From Hyphomicrobiales bacterium (GTDB lineage Bacteria; Pseudomonadota; Alphaproteobacteria; Rhizobiales; Rhizobiaceae), in NCBI GenBank assembly GCA_900473185.1, contig UCKU01000025.1, forward strand, positions 186,001-250,000: a stretch of DNA of 64,000 nucleotides, in the 5' to 3' direction. How positions within the stretch are numbered: position 1 is the stretch's first letter; the number at the start of each line of letters is the position of its first letter. A model generated the notes under the pieces. The model worked only from the letters and a program-made list of their open reading frames with translations. It did not search any database and had not been told where the DNA came from. Shown piece after piece: positions 49,953-58,826 of the stretch. Made by a program: the position numbers and the translations under genes.

Positions 49953-51511
49953 TAGGCGTTTTCCGTGTTGAGCAGCCGGATAGGCGTCAGGAACAGGATC
50001 TTGAGGTCGAACCAGAGCGACCAGTTCTCGATGTAATAAAGGTCGTAGGCCGTGCGGAACTTGATTTTTTCGTCATTGTCCACTTCGCCGCGCCAGCCGT
50101 TGATCTGTGCCCAGCCGGTGACGCCGGGCTTGACGCGGTGGCGGGCAAAATAGCCGTCGACAATATCGGCGAAAGCGCGGTCGTGCGCCTGGGCGAGCAC
50201 GGCGTGCGGACGCGGGCCGACCAGCGAAAGCTCACCCTTCAGCACGTTGAAAAGCTGCGGCAGCTCATCGATCGAGGTCTTGCGGATGAAGCGGCCGACA
50301 CGGGTGACGCGCGGATCGCCCTTGGTAACGGCGGCCTTTGCCGTCGGATCGCTCATGTTGGTGTACATGGAGCGGAACTTGAAGACATTGATGACTTCAT
50401 TGTTGAAGCCATGGCGCTTCTGCATGAAGAAAACAGGTCCTTCCGACGTCGCCTTCACGGCAATGGCTGTCGCCACCATGACGGGCCAGAGCAGGCAGAG
50501 AGCGATGATGGTGAAGAAGATATCGAATGCGCGCTTGGCAACGGAATCCCAGTCGCGGATCGGCTTCTTGAAGATGTCGAGCATTGGCACCGCGCCGACA
50601 TGCGAATAGGCGCGGGGGCGGAAACGCAGGCGGTTGGCATGTGCGGCAAGTCGGATGTCGACCGGCAGCACCCAGAGCTTTTTCAAGAGTTCGAAGATGC
50701 GTGCTTCGGCAGAAAGCGGCAGTGCGATGATCAGCATGTCGATACGTGTTATCCGCACGAATTCCACGAGTTCGCTCACCGTGCCGAGCTTCGGATAGCC
50801 GGCGACCATGATCGGCGAGCGCTTCTCGCCACGATCGTCGAAGATGCCGCAGACACGGATGTCGTTATCCGCCTGCTGCTCCAGCATACGGATCAGTTCC
50901 TTTGCCGGCTCGCCGCCGCCGACGATGACGGCGCGGCGCTCCATGATGCCGTTGCGCGCCCAGTTGCGCACGCCTTGCGCCACAAGGAAGCGCTCGATAA
51001 CCAGAAAGAGCGCACCGGCAACAAACCAGATGCCGTAGGATTCCGCAGTCTCAGCGCTGAGACCGCGGAAGAGCGAGAAAGCGCCTGTTGTCAGCACGAA
51101 GACGATGGCGAATGCTGCGAAGGCACGCGGCAGATACCGCACGCGGGCTCTGAGAGCCGGAATGGAATAGGTATCGGCAAACTGAAGCGCCACGATGGTC
51201 AATGCCGAAACGATTGCCGCCATGACGGCCCGCATCAGCATGCTGTCGCTGCCGTCGCCAGGAGCGAAATAGAAGACGGCAAGGCCGATGACGAACTGTG
51301 TCAGGAATTCCAGCAGCCGCAACTGGCCGATGATGATGACCGGCGAATAGGGCCCGTCCCGGAACTGTTCGGCGATCTGACGTGCATAGGGATTGATACC
51401 AGGCGTCTCGCTGGCAGCATGCTTGGAGGCGTCGTTGCGCGTCTCCGTATCAGAGACCTGCTTGCGCAGGGCTTCGACGTCGAACTGTCCGCTCTTTTCC
51501 AGCTTGTTCAT
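49949..51511 (-). CDS. Polyprenyl-phosphate sugar-1-phosphate transferase
   Basis: 520-residue WcaJ/ExoY-type enzyme that loads the first sugar-phosphate (often glucose) onto undecaprenyl phosphate. The N-terminal half has four to five helices and a CoA-binding-like domain (GGGEPAKELIRML). The C-terminal bacterial sugar transferase domain has KRAFDIFFTIIALCLLWPVM, FRSMYTNM, KTSIDELPQLFNVLKGELSLVGPRPH and VKPGVTGWAQINGWRGE, all conserved. It is the committed step of polysaccharide synthesis here, and its position agrees with the attachment-polysaccharide (unipolar polysaccharide) locus of Agrobacterium. Confidence 0.93.
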   Translation of the reverse strand: MNKLEKSGQFDVEALRKQVSDTETRNDASKHAASETPGINPYARQIAEQFRDGPYSPVIIIGQLRLLEFLTQFVIGLAVFYFAPGDGSDSMLMRAVMAAIVSALTIVALQFADTYSIPALRARVRYLPRAFAAFAIVFVLTTGAFSLFRGLSAETAESYGIWFVAGALFLVIERFLVAQGVRNWARNGIMERRAVIVGGGEPAKELIRMLEQQADNDIRVCGIFDDRGEKRSPIMVAGYPKLGTVSELVEFVRITRIDMLIIALPLSAEARIFELLKKLWVLPVDIRLAAHANRLRFRPRAYSHVGAVPMLDIFKKPIRDWDSVAKRAFDIFFTIIALCLLWPVMVATAIAVKATSEGPVFFMQKRHGFNNEVINVFKFRSMYTNMSDPTAKAAVTKGDPRVTRVGRFIRKTSIDELPQLFNVLKGELSLVGPRPHAVLAQAHDRAFADIVDGYFARHRVKPGVTGWAQINGWRGEVDNDEKIKFRTAYDLYYIENWSLWFDLKILFLTPIRLLNTENAY

Positions 51512-51566
51512 GGGGCTTCATCGCTCGTTGATGTGAGCGGGATAACAGAAAGCCCCTAAGAAACAT

Positions 51567-52736
51567 TTACGAGGCGGCCGGGATCGGCTGTGCCGCAGCG
51601 GGATTGACGAGTTCGCCATAGAGTTTCAGCACGTCGCGCGCCATGACCGACGCGGAAAAGACCGATTTGACCGTGTCGGGAGAGGGCATGACCTTGTCGT
51701 GCCAGCCGGGTACCGTCAGTGCTTCCGCCATCACCCGCGCCAGATCGTCGGAATCCCCAGGGGTCACCAGTGCGGGACTATCCGCACCGAGCACCTCGGG
51801 AATGCCGCCGACGCGCGAGGCGATGACCGTCTTGCCGGCGCCGAGCCCTTCCAGAACGATGTAAGGCATCGCTTCGGCGCGGGAGGGAACGACGAGATTC
51901 TGCGCCATGGAGAAGGCATCCTTCACGCGCATGGCCGGCAGCATGCCGATGCGCTTGCCGAGGCCGCGCTCCACCATCATCTCGCGATAACGGTCGCGTT
52001 CCGGCCCGTCGCCAATCATCAGCGCCGAAAGCGGCCGGCCGAGCAGGCGCTCGGTCTTGGCGAAGGCATCGATGAAGATGTCAGGGCCTTTGAGGTCGCG
52101 CAGCATGCCGACATAAATGAAGTGCACGGCATCGGAGCGGGTCGGGATGTCTGAAAAGTCCCGCGCGCCGATGCCGTTATAGATCAGGCGATTGGTGACC
52201 CGCGGCCGACCCACCTTGGTCGCATAGGTCTGGCGTTCATATTCGCAGATGAAGACCAGCGCATCGGTAAAATATTCCTGCAGCCGCTCCATGCGCAGCA
52301 CGAACTGGCCGAGCATGGAGGCGCGGGAATAATGCAGGCTTCCGCCATGCGCGGTATAGAGGCGGGCTACGCGATACCTGTTGACCCGCAGGGCTGAGCC
52401 GGCAAGCCGCGCGAGCACACCGCCCTTGGCGCCGTGCCCATGCAGCACATCCGGCCGCAAACTCCTGATTTCCTTGAATGTGTTCCAGAGTACCATGGCA
52501 TCAGCCGGGCTGATGGAGCGCCGTATCGGAATACGCGTCAGGCCGAGCGAAAGATAAGGACGGATATCGTCGAAGAGACGGTCCTCATATTCGCCGCCGG
52601 TCGAGCTGTCGCAGATGATGCCGATTTCGTGGCCCGCCCGGCTGTGTTCCTCCACCAGATCGCGGACATGGCGGAAAATTCCGCCGACCGGCGACCGGAA
52701 GCAGTGAAGAATGCGGAGGGGCCTTTGTTCTTCCAT
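51567..52736 (-). CDS. Glycosyltransferase, GT4 family
   Basis: 389-residue cytosolic or membrane-associated retaining glycosyltransferase. N-terminal Glyco_trans_4 region starts LRILHCFRSPVGGIFRHVRDL; the C-terminal GT1 domain has GDGPERDRYREMM and VVPSRAEAMPYIVLEGLGAGKTVIASRVGGIPEVL, with the E-x7-E motif. The sugar donor is unknown. Begins 3 bp after the wza-like gene. Confidence 0.92.
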   Translation of the reverse strand: MEEQRPLRILHCFRSPVGGIFRHVRDLVEEHSRAGHEIGIICDSSTGGEYEDRLFDDIRPYLSLGLTRIPIRRSISPADAMVLWNTFKEIRSLRPDVLHGHGAKGGVLARLAGSALRVNRYRVARLYTAHGGSLHYSRASMLGQFVLRMERLQEYFTDALVFICEYERQTYATKVGRPRVTNRLIYNGIGARDFSDIPTRSDAVHFIYVGMLRDLKGPDIFIDAFAKTERLLGRPLSALMIGDGPERDRYREMMVERGLGKRIGMLPAMRVKDAFSMAQNLVVPSRAEAMPYIVLEGLGAGKTVIASRVGGIPEVLGADSPALVTPGDSDDLARVMAEALTVPGWHDKVMPSPDTVKSVFSASVMARDVLKLYGELVNPAAAQPIPAAS

Positions 52737-52739
52737 AAG

Positions 52740-53315
52740 CTAGAAGAGCCGTTCACGAACATAGATCGTGTCGCCGGCGATGATCGGGCCGGAAATATTG
52801 ACGCGGCCCGTCAGCACCTGTCCGTTGATCTTGCGCGTGACGTCGACCATGCTCTGGTTGGCGCGGCTGGTGAAGCCGCCGGCAACTGCGATGGCGTTCT
52901 GCACGGTCATGCCGGGAACATAGGCATATTGGCCGGGCTGGCCGACTTCGCCCATGATGTAGACGGAGCGATACCGGTCGACATCGATCGTGACATCGGG
53001 ATCGCGAAGATATCCCTGCTGCAGCTTCTGCGCGATCTGGCCAGAAAGCTGCTGCAGGGTGCGGCCGCGGGCAGGGACCTGGCCGATAAGGGGGAATGCG
53101 ATATAGCCGGCCTGATCCACCGTATAGGTATTCGTCAGCGTCGCCTGATCGAAGACGGTGATGCGCAACCGGTCGCCGCTGTCGAGCGAATAGGGCTGGA
53201 TCGTGGCCTGGTTGAAAGCCTTCGGCGCCGGCCGATAGGTCGTGCAGCCCGCCAGTGCAGCCATCATGGCGACAAGGCTCATAGCCATCAAGGTCTTGGG
53301 CTGGACGAAGGGCAT
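52740..53315 (-). CDS. Polysaccharide export lipoprotein (Wza/ExoF-like)
   Basis: 191-residue outer-membrane lipoprotein (lipobox MMAALAGC, Cys at about residue 24). The PES domain DSGDRLRITVFDQATLTNTYTV is followed by a SLBB-type region with VYIMGEVGQPGQYAYVPG. Much shorter than E. coli Wza, as in rhizobial UppC/ExoF. It starts the minus-strand polysaccharide run; a Wzz-like gene lies divergently 187 bp away. Confidence 0.92.
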   Translation of the reverse strand: MPFVQPKTLMAMSLVAMMAALAGCTTYRPAPKAFNQATIQPYSLDSGDRLRITVFDQATLTNTYTVDQAGYIAFPLIGQVPARGRTLQQLSGQIAQKLQQGYLRDPDVTIDVDRYRSVYIMGEVGQPGQYAYVPGMTVQNAIAVAGGFTSRANQSMVDVTRKINGQVLTGRVNISGPIIAGDTIYVRERLF

Positions 53316-53442
53316 CCGCTTGCTCACAGGAAGATAAATCGGTCGAGCCGTTATCGATCTATTAGGGTTAATGCCCGGTAAAAAATCCGCCGATTTCCGC
53401 AATTCCTTTATCAGGAGCGCCTTGTTTGCGAGGGAATTGCCA

Positions 53443-53457
53443 TTAACCGTTGAGTTA
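53443..53457 (+). promoter_or_regulatory. TTAACC motif in the divergent polysaccharide promoter region
   Basis: TTAACCGTTGAGTTA resembles TTAA-N7-TTAA, the CtrA recognition pattern, with one mismatch. A second TTAACC on the minus strand lies at 53366-53371. Weak, by eye. Confidence 0.3.
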
Positions 53458-53502
53458 CCATGGTCGTTTACGCTTGGGGCAGTTCGTATTGGAGTAGTGA
53501 GT

Positions 53503-55659
53503 ATGTCCCGCGTAGCGAGTGATCAGGATGTGGACATCGACCTCGGCCAGCTTGTGCGCGCGGTCTGGGCCCGTCGTCTGAGAATATTGACGATCACCGC
53601 ATTGGGTGCGGCTGTCGCTTTTGCCGGCGCCAAGATAGTTTCGCCGCAATATCGCAGCGAGACGCGTCTCCTTATCGAGCCGCGCGCTCCGGCATTTGCC
53701 AATACGCAGACGAATGACGCCAGTGCCGGACCACTGCTCGACGAGTTGAATATTGCGAGCCAGGTGCAGATCCTGCAGTCGGCGGACCTCATCAAGCAGG
53801 TCATCAACAATCTCAAGCTTTATAATCTGCCGGAATTCGATGCGGCTGCGAACGGCTCTGCGCTCACCGATATCCTCGTGGCGCTGCACCTGAAGAAAAA
53901 TCCGCTGGAAAATCCGCCGGAAGAGCGCGTTATCGACGCCTTCACTCAGCGCCTGCAAGTCTATCAGGTGCCGGGCTCGCGTGTTATCGGCATCACATTC
54001 ACCTCCAAGGATCCAAAGCTCGCCGCCAGTATTCCGAATGCGATGGCGCAGGTCTACCTGGCCATCCAGAGTGGCGCCAAGCTCGACTCCAACACGGAAG
54101 CCACGCGCTGGCTCGAGCCGGAGATCGACAGCATGCGCCAGAAGGTGAGCGAGGCCGAGAAGAAGGTCGCCGATTACCGCACCACCCATGGCCTGCTGCA
54201 GACCAACGGCACCACGACCTTTACCGCGCAGCAGCTCAACGACATCTCCGTCGAGCTGACCCGCGTGCGCACTGACAAGGCGAATGCCGAGGCGAGGGCG
54301 CAGGCCGTGCGCAACGCGCTCTCTTCGGGCGAAGCCTCAGACACGCTAAGTGATATTATGTCGTCGCAGGCGATTCAGCGGCTGAAGGCGACGGAATCCG
54401 GCCTCCAATCGCAGATCTCCGACCTGCAGACGAGCCTGCTGAACAACCACCCCCGGCTGAAGAGCCTGCGCGCTCAGCTTGCCGATATCCGCGTGCAAAT
54501 CCGCCAGGAAACGCAGAAGATTCTCGCCAGCATCGAGAACGAGACGAAGGTTGCCGATCTGCGCGAACAGGAATTGGAACAGCAGTCCGATACGCTGCAG
54601 GCTAACAGCGCCAAGGCGGGCGAGGACGGAGTGGGTCTCAACGCACTGGAGCGGGAGGCGAATGCCCAGCGCCAGCTTCTCGAAACCTACCTCGTGCGCT
54701 ACCGCGAGGCCGCTTCCCGCGCCGATCGGAATTCCAGTCCCGCGGACGCCCGCATTGTTTCGAAGGCGATCGAGCAGGTCGATCCCTATTTCCCGAAGGT
54801 CGTACCGATCGTCGTGGTTGCCGCAGTCGCAACACTCATCATGAGCGCGATCGTCATCATGCTCTCCGAACTCTTCAGCGGCCGCGCGCTGCGCCCTGTG
54901 GATGCTCCCGATGTCGAAGACAGGGTCGAGGAAGAAGGGCAGGGCGACGCCGCGCCCGTTCCCGCCTCGAAGATCGCCAAACCGAGCATGCTGACGGCTG
55001 CCATTGATGAGGATGAGCATGAGGAGCCGGGAGCCGAGCCGGTAGGGGAAGCGCCTGCCGACGACAACGAATTCTCTGTTTCGTCCGTCGCGCGCTATCT
55101 CACCGACTGCCGCGCTCCGCTTGCTGTCTCCATATCTCCGACCGGTGACAATGGTTCGGCCGCGACCGTTGCCCTGGCACGCGTGCTCGCCGATACCGGA
55201 CGCCGCGTCATCGTGATCGACATGACTGGCTCCGGCTATCCGAGCGAACTGATGGCCGAGAACCCGGAGGCACTGGGCGTTACCGATCTTCTCTGCGGTG
55301 AGGCTGCCTTCGGCGAGACGATCCATGGGGACCGGATGTCCGATGCACATCTGATCCCGCAGGGTGTAAGCGATGTGCGCCGCGCCATGCGGGGCGTCGA
55401 CAGGCTTTCGCTGCTGCTCGATGCGCTGACTTCGGCCTATGATATCGTCATTGTCGAATGCGGCGCGGCCGATGTCGCCGGTGTTTCGCGGCTGACGCGC
55501 AGCAAGGAAATCGAGATCATCCTGTCGCTGCCCGAAATCGATGAGGCTGCTTTCGTCGGTCTGATGCAGGATTTCCAGAGCGCAGGTTACGAGCGCGTCG
55601 TCCTGATGTCGGGCGGCGAAGAGGCTGCCATGCGCAGCCCCGCGCGTCACGCCGCCTGA
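53503..55659 (+). CDS. Wzz/GumC-type polysaccharide transport protein with degenerate tyrosine-kinase domain
   Basis: 718-residue inner-membrane protein. The Wzz domain begins VDIDLGQLVRAVWARRLRIL, with the first helix at about residues 28-50; a long coiled coil (about 180-420) follows, then the GNVR-type region and second helix near FPKVVPIVVVAAVATLIMSAIVIM (about 427-450). The C-terminal part (about 520-718) has the fold of bacterial tyrosine kinases, but the Walker A site reads PTGDNGSAATVALARVL without the essential Lys, and no Tyr cluster is present. It is probably a structural copolymerase. GGAG lies 8 nt before the ATG. Confidence 0.88.
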   Translation: MSRVASDQDVDIDLGQLVRAVWARRLRILTITALGAAVAFAGAKIVSPQYRSETRLLIEPRAPAFANTQTNDASAGPLLDELNIASQVQILQSADLIKQVINNLKLYNLPEFDAAANGSALTDILVALHLKKNPLENPPEERVIDAFTQRLQVYQVPGSRVIGITFTSKDPKLAASIPNAMAQVYLAIQSGAKLDSNTEATRWLEPEIDSMRQKVSEAEKKVADYRTTHGLLQTNGTTTFTAQQLNDISVELTRVRTDKANAEARAQAVRNALSSGEASDTLSDIMSSQAIQRLKATESGLQSQISDLQTSLLNNHPRLKSLRAQLADIRVQIRQETQKILASIENETKVADLREQELEQQSDTLQANSAKAGEDGVGLNALEREANAQRQLLETYLVRYREAASRADRNSSPADARIVSKAIEQVDPYFPKVVPIVVVAAVATLIMSAIVIMLSELFSGRALRPVDAPDVEDRVEEEGQGDAAPVPASKIAKPSMLTAAIDEDEHEEPGAEPVGEAPADDNEFSVSSVARYLTDCRAPLAVSISPTGDNGSAATVALARVLADTGRRVIVIDMTGSGYPSELMAENPEALGVTDLLCGEAAFGETIHGDRMSDAHLIPQGVSDVRRAMRGVDRLSLLLDALTSAYDIVIVECGAADVAGVSRLTRSKEIEIILSLPEIDEAAFVGLMQDFQSAGYERVVLMSGGEEAAMRSPARHAA

Positions 55660-55727
55660 TCTTTAAATCTTTGTTTTGCGCATGTGGTTGTCGCAAAACC
55701 GCTGAACACTTTTGCGCGACATGCTTA
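55657..55727 (+). repeat. Rhizobial stem-loop repeat, truncated copy 5
   Basis: Starts at the TGA of the Wzz-like gene, lacks the left third of the unit, then reads CTTTAAATCTTTG, GCATGTGGTTG, GCAAAACCGCTGAACACTTT and GCGCGACATGCTTA. Its right end contains the complement of the TAA stop of the convergent GNAT gene. Confidence 0.72.
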
Positions 55728-56960
55728 CCCGACCTTGGCCCGGATGTTTTGGGCGAATTTATAAAGGCCAGGGCGGGCCTTGATGAAGGCCTTGCCACGA
55801 GTGATCGCCCGGTGCGCCGTGCCGGCTGCGATGCCGATGCCGGAGATTGGCAGGACCACATCGTAATGGTCGGTTTCGACCGGTGCCCAGGAGCGCTTGT
55901 AGGTCTGATCGCCGAGACCGAAATCGAAGAGCGCAACTCCCTTGCCGTGCAGACCTGATATCATCTGCCAGAAGAGGAATTCGCCGGGGCTTGCATCCGC
56001 AACCAGATCCTCGTCGATCGCGCCGAACTGGCAGATGACGTGGTCGCCCTTGCGGGAAATCCCCGACAGCGCAGCGATGCGTCCTTCATAGTCGCCCTTC
56101 AGGCGCAGGGCGCGCATCTGCAGGCCGAAATTGTCGCCATTCCGCTTGTCGATCAGGCCGTGCAGGAAGGCCTTGGTCTCCGCATCCGCAAAGACATCGG
56201 GTAGGCCGAGCGAGGCAAAGCGGGCGCTTTTCAGGCGGAAGAACATGTCGAGCAGTTCGTGCTGCTCCGAGGATGCTTCGGGCGCAATATAGTCGAAGCC
56301 GCCAACCGCCTCCAGCCGTCGGCTCTGCGCGCGGAATTTCTTGCGCCTGCTCTTGGCGTTCAACTGCTGCAGTGTTTTCTCGAACGTATCGAGGAACGGC
56401 AGCTGATAGGCGTGGTTCTGGTTCTGGACCATGGGCAGGCCCGAGAGCATGTTGCGACGGCTGCGCCATTCCAGTGGAATATTTTGCAGAAGAAGCAGAT
56501 CGGCCTTGCCGGCGAGTGCGGCACGAAGGCGGGCGGCGAGGTGATGGCTGTCCACCGTATCGCTGTCTGCGGCAAAATCCTGTGAGAACAGGCCGGTATT
56601 GATGTTGCTGTGGTCGGCGCCGATGAACTTGGCGATCCGCATGCCGCGCGAGGCGATGATTTCCACCGGCAGGATGAAGGCAGTGCGGTTGCCGCTGCTG
56701 CCACGCAGGATGGCGAGCGGACGGCGGAAAGCCGCCACCCAGGCCGCGCACCAGTCGTAGCTCTGGTGCAGCGAGGAAAGGTTGTCGCGATCCAGCGCGC
56801 GCCATTCCTCTTCCAGGGGCTCCATTCTGTCGAAAAGCTGGATATCGAGTTCGGCCATGGCAAGTTTCACGCTGAGTTGCCGCAGCCGGGAAATGCCGGC
56901 TTCGGCTTGCGCCACAGCGTCGAACTTTTGTTCAAGAACATCGAGCCTCTGCGTCTGCAC
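55725..56960 (-). CDS. GNAT-type acyltransferase (CelD/FemAB-like)
   Basis: 411-residue acetyltransferase-like protein of the Acetyltransf_6 group found beside polysaccharide genes. The N-terminal part contains DNLSSLHQSYDWCAAWVAAF; the C-terminal catalytic part has NGDNFGLQMRALRLKGDYEGRIAALSG and GEFLFWQMISGLHGKGVALFDFGLGDQTYKRSW. The position next to the polysaccharide locus suggests acetylation or succinylation of the polymer, unproven. The GTG start at 56960 has GGAG 8 nt upstream; an ATG at 56858 is an alternative. It may belong to the CelD/BcsL class. Confidence 0.8.
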   Translation of the reverse strand: MQTQRLDVLEQKFDAVAQAEAGISRLRQLSVKLAMAELDIQLFDRMEPLEEEWRALDRDNLSSLHQSYDWCAAWVAAFRRPLAILRGSSGNRTAFILPVEIIASRGMRIAKFIGADHSNINTGLFSQDFAADSDTVDSHHLAARLRAALAGKADLLLLQNIPLEWRSRRNMLSGLPMVQNQNHAYQLPFLDTFEKTLQQLNAKSRRKKFRAQSRRLEAVGGFDYIAPEASSEQHELLDMFFRLKSARFASLGLPDVFADAETKAFLHGLIDKRNGDNFGLQMRALRLKGDYEGRIAALSGISRKGDHVICQFGAIDEDLVADASPGEFLFWQMISGLHGKGVALFDFGLGDQTYKRSWAPVETDHYDVVLPISGIGIAAGTAHRAITRGKAFIKARPGLYKFAQNIRAKVG

Positions 56961-57085
56961 GTATCTTTCTCCGATCGAGAGATTGCTGCAGAGGAAGGTA
57001 GAGCGGGCAGACGTATATTTGGTTTAACCGCCGCCCCTCAGTGAGGTTTTCCGCGGATCAGGGTTATCCCGCCGTTAATCGACCC

Positions 57086-57295
57086 CTACTGCTGTCTCGG
57101 ACCGGCCATCCATTTGATGATGACCATCGCCGGCAGCACCCAGAGCAGGCCGGTGAGCGCGAAGTAAAGCAGATGCCCCCACCAGGGCGCATTGCCGAGC
57201 GTCGCGACCGCGATCGTATTCGCCACAATCGCATAGAAAAGCACGAGGATGATGATCAGGATCGTGCCGATGAATTTGCGAAGGCGGACGGGCAT
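57086..57295 (-). CDS. DUF2842 protein (69 aa)
   Basis: Small two-helix membrane protein of the alphaproteobacterial DUF2842 family (KFIGTILIIILVLFYAIVAN, then WGHLLYFALTGLLWVLPAMVIIKWM). Unknown function. The start at 57295 gives MPVRLRKFIG. Convergent with nothing; ctaA is divergent. Confidence 0.85.
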   Translation of the reverse strand: MPVRLRKFIGTILIIILVLFYAIVANTIAVATLGNAPWWGHLLYFALTGLLWVLPAMVIIKWMAGPRQQ

Positions 57296-57410
57296 CGTAT
57301 AACTTTCGAACGGATGGGACTGAGCCGGCGCGACGGCATGCCGCAAAGGTTCGGGGCTTGTTTTGCATCAGCCAGTGGGGCAAATCAACTGCCGGATAAA
57401 AGGAGACATC

Positions 57411-58514
57411 ATGGCCGTCGCGAACCTGAGCCCGGAGCAGGCGATCCGCACTGAAGTGCGCAGGCAGGACAGCAACCGACGCGCCGTGCGCATCTGGCTG
57501 GGCTTCGTGCTTTTGGCGCTCTTCTGTCTCGTGCTTGTGGGTGGTGCCACACGGCTCACCAATTCCGGCCTTTCCATCACCGAATGGAAACCGATCCACG
57601 GCGTCATCCCGCCGCTGAATGCTGCCGAATGGGAAGAAGAGTTCAAGCTCTACCAGCGTATTCCCGAGTTCCAGCAGCTGAACAGCGACATGACGGTCGA
57701 TCAGTTCAAGAGCATCTTCTGGTGGGAGTGGGCGCATCGGCTGATCGCACGCGGCATCGGCGTGATCTTCGCGCTGCCACTGATCTTTTTCTGGGTGACG
57801 GGCAGGATCGAAAAGCGCCTGCGCTGGCCGCTTACCGGCATCTTGGCGCTGGGCGGTCTGCAGGGCTTCATCGGCTGGTGGATGGTCTCCTCCGGCCTGT
57901 CTGTACGCACGGATGTCAGCCAGTACCGGCTTGCCACCCATCTCGTTATGGCCTGCCTGATCTTCGCCTCCTGCATGTGGATCATGCGCGGGCTCTCGCC
58001 GCATTCCGATGAGGCTGCCCCGACGAAGAATTCCCACCGCTGGGCGGCGGCGATCGCCATCTTCTCGCTCTTTCAGATCTATCTCGGCGCGCTGGTCGCC
58101 GGCCTCGACGCCGGCTTCACCTACAACACCTGGCCGCTGATGGACGGCGCCGTCGTGCCCGGCGACCTCTTCATCCAGCAGCCCTTCTGGATCAACCTCT
58201 TTGAAAACCCCAAGACGGTGCAGTTCATCCACCGCCTCGGCGCCTACACGCTCTTCGCACTGGCCCTCATCAACATGGTGATCGCGCTGCGTGCCGCTGC
58301 CTCGACCACGCACGCACGCCGCGCCGTGGTGCTCTTCGCGCTCATCACGATCCAGGCGGCAATCGGCATCACCACGCTGCTGCTCGAGGTGCCGCTGCAC
58401 TGGGGGCTGCTGCATCAGGCAGGTGCGTTGGCGGTATTCGGTTTCGCCGTCGCCAACTGGCGCGGCTATTACGGCGAATATCCCCGCGCAACTGTCATCG
58501 CCGAGCGCGACTGA
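57411..58514 (+). CDS. ctaA: Heme A synthase
   Basis: 367-residue eight-helix inner-membrane enzyme oxidising heme O to heme A for cytochrome aa3. COX15/CtaA features: LVLVGGATRLTNSGLSITEWKPIHGVIPP, FWWEWAHRLIARGIG (catalytic His), LGALVAGLDAGFTYNTWPLMDG and QFIHRLGAYTLF, HWGLLHQAGA. A perfect AAGGAG lies 7 nt before the ATG at 57411. Together with hemB it marks heme supply in the window, although the genes are 43 kb apart. Confidence 0.96.
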   Translation: MAVANLSPEQAIRTEVRRQDSNRRAVRIWLGFVLLALFCLVLVGGATRLTNSGLSITEWKPIHGVIPPLNAAEWEEEFKLYQRIPEFQQLNSDMTVDQFKSIFWWEWAHRLIARGIGVIFALPLIFFWVTGRIEKRLRWPLTGILALGGLQGFIGWWMVSSGLSVRTDVSQYRLATHLVMACLIFASCMWIMRGLSPHSDEAAPTKNSHRWAAAIAIFSLFQIYLGALVAGLDAGFTYNTWPLMDGAVVPGDLFIQQPFWINLFENPKTVQFIHRLGAYTLFALALINMVIALRAAASTTHARRAVVLFALITIQAAIGITTLLLEVPLHWGLLHQAGALAVFGFAVANWRGYYGEYPRATVIAERD

Positions 58515-58647
58515 GCGGGGAAAGGCTCACTCTCTTTAGCTCGCGGAAGAGTGAATAGCATCAATGCGATAAGTCCTCGCATGGTTTCGCCGTGACATGC
58601 TAAATTACCGTTTGGCGTATGGGCGATCCTATGAAGGGGGTGTTCAG

Positions 58648-58815
58648 ATGAACAAATTTCGCACATTCGTGATGGCAGGCGCTCTGATCACGCTTTCCGC
58701 GATTGCTTCGGGCTGTACATCGACGGGGGGATACGACTATGGCGAGGATACATCCCTGAACCCGGCCTGCGCCGGCGGTTTCCGTCCCAGCGACAATCGC
58801 CCCTGCTCTTATTGA
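58648..58815 (+). CDS. Small putative lipoprotein (55 aa)
   Basis: Starts MNKFRTFVMAGALITLSAIA and then SGCTSTGG, a lipoprotein-like signal with Cys at about residue 24, although the -3 position is Ala. The mature tail GGFRPSDNRPCSY is short. GAAGGGGGTG lies before the ATG at 58648. Unknown function. Confidence 0.7.
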   Translation: MNKFRTFVMAGALITLSAIASGCTSTGGYDYGEDTSLNPACAGGFRPSDNRPCSY

Positions 58816-58826
58816 GCCGACGGGGC

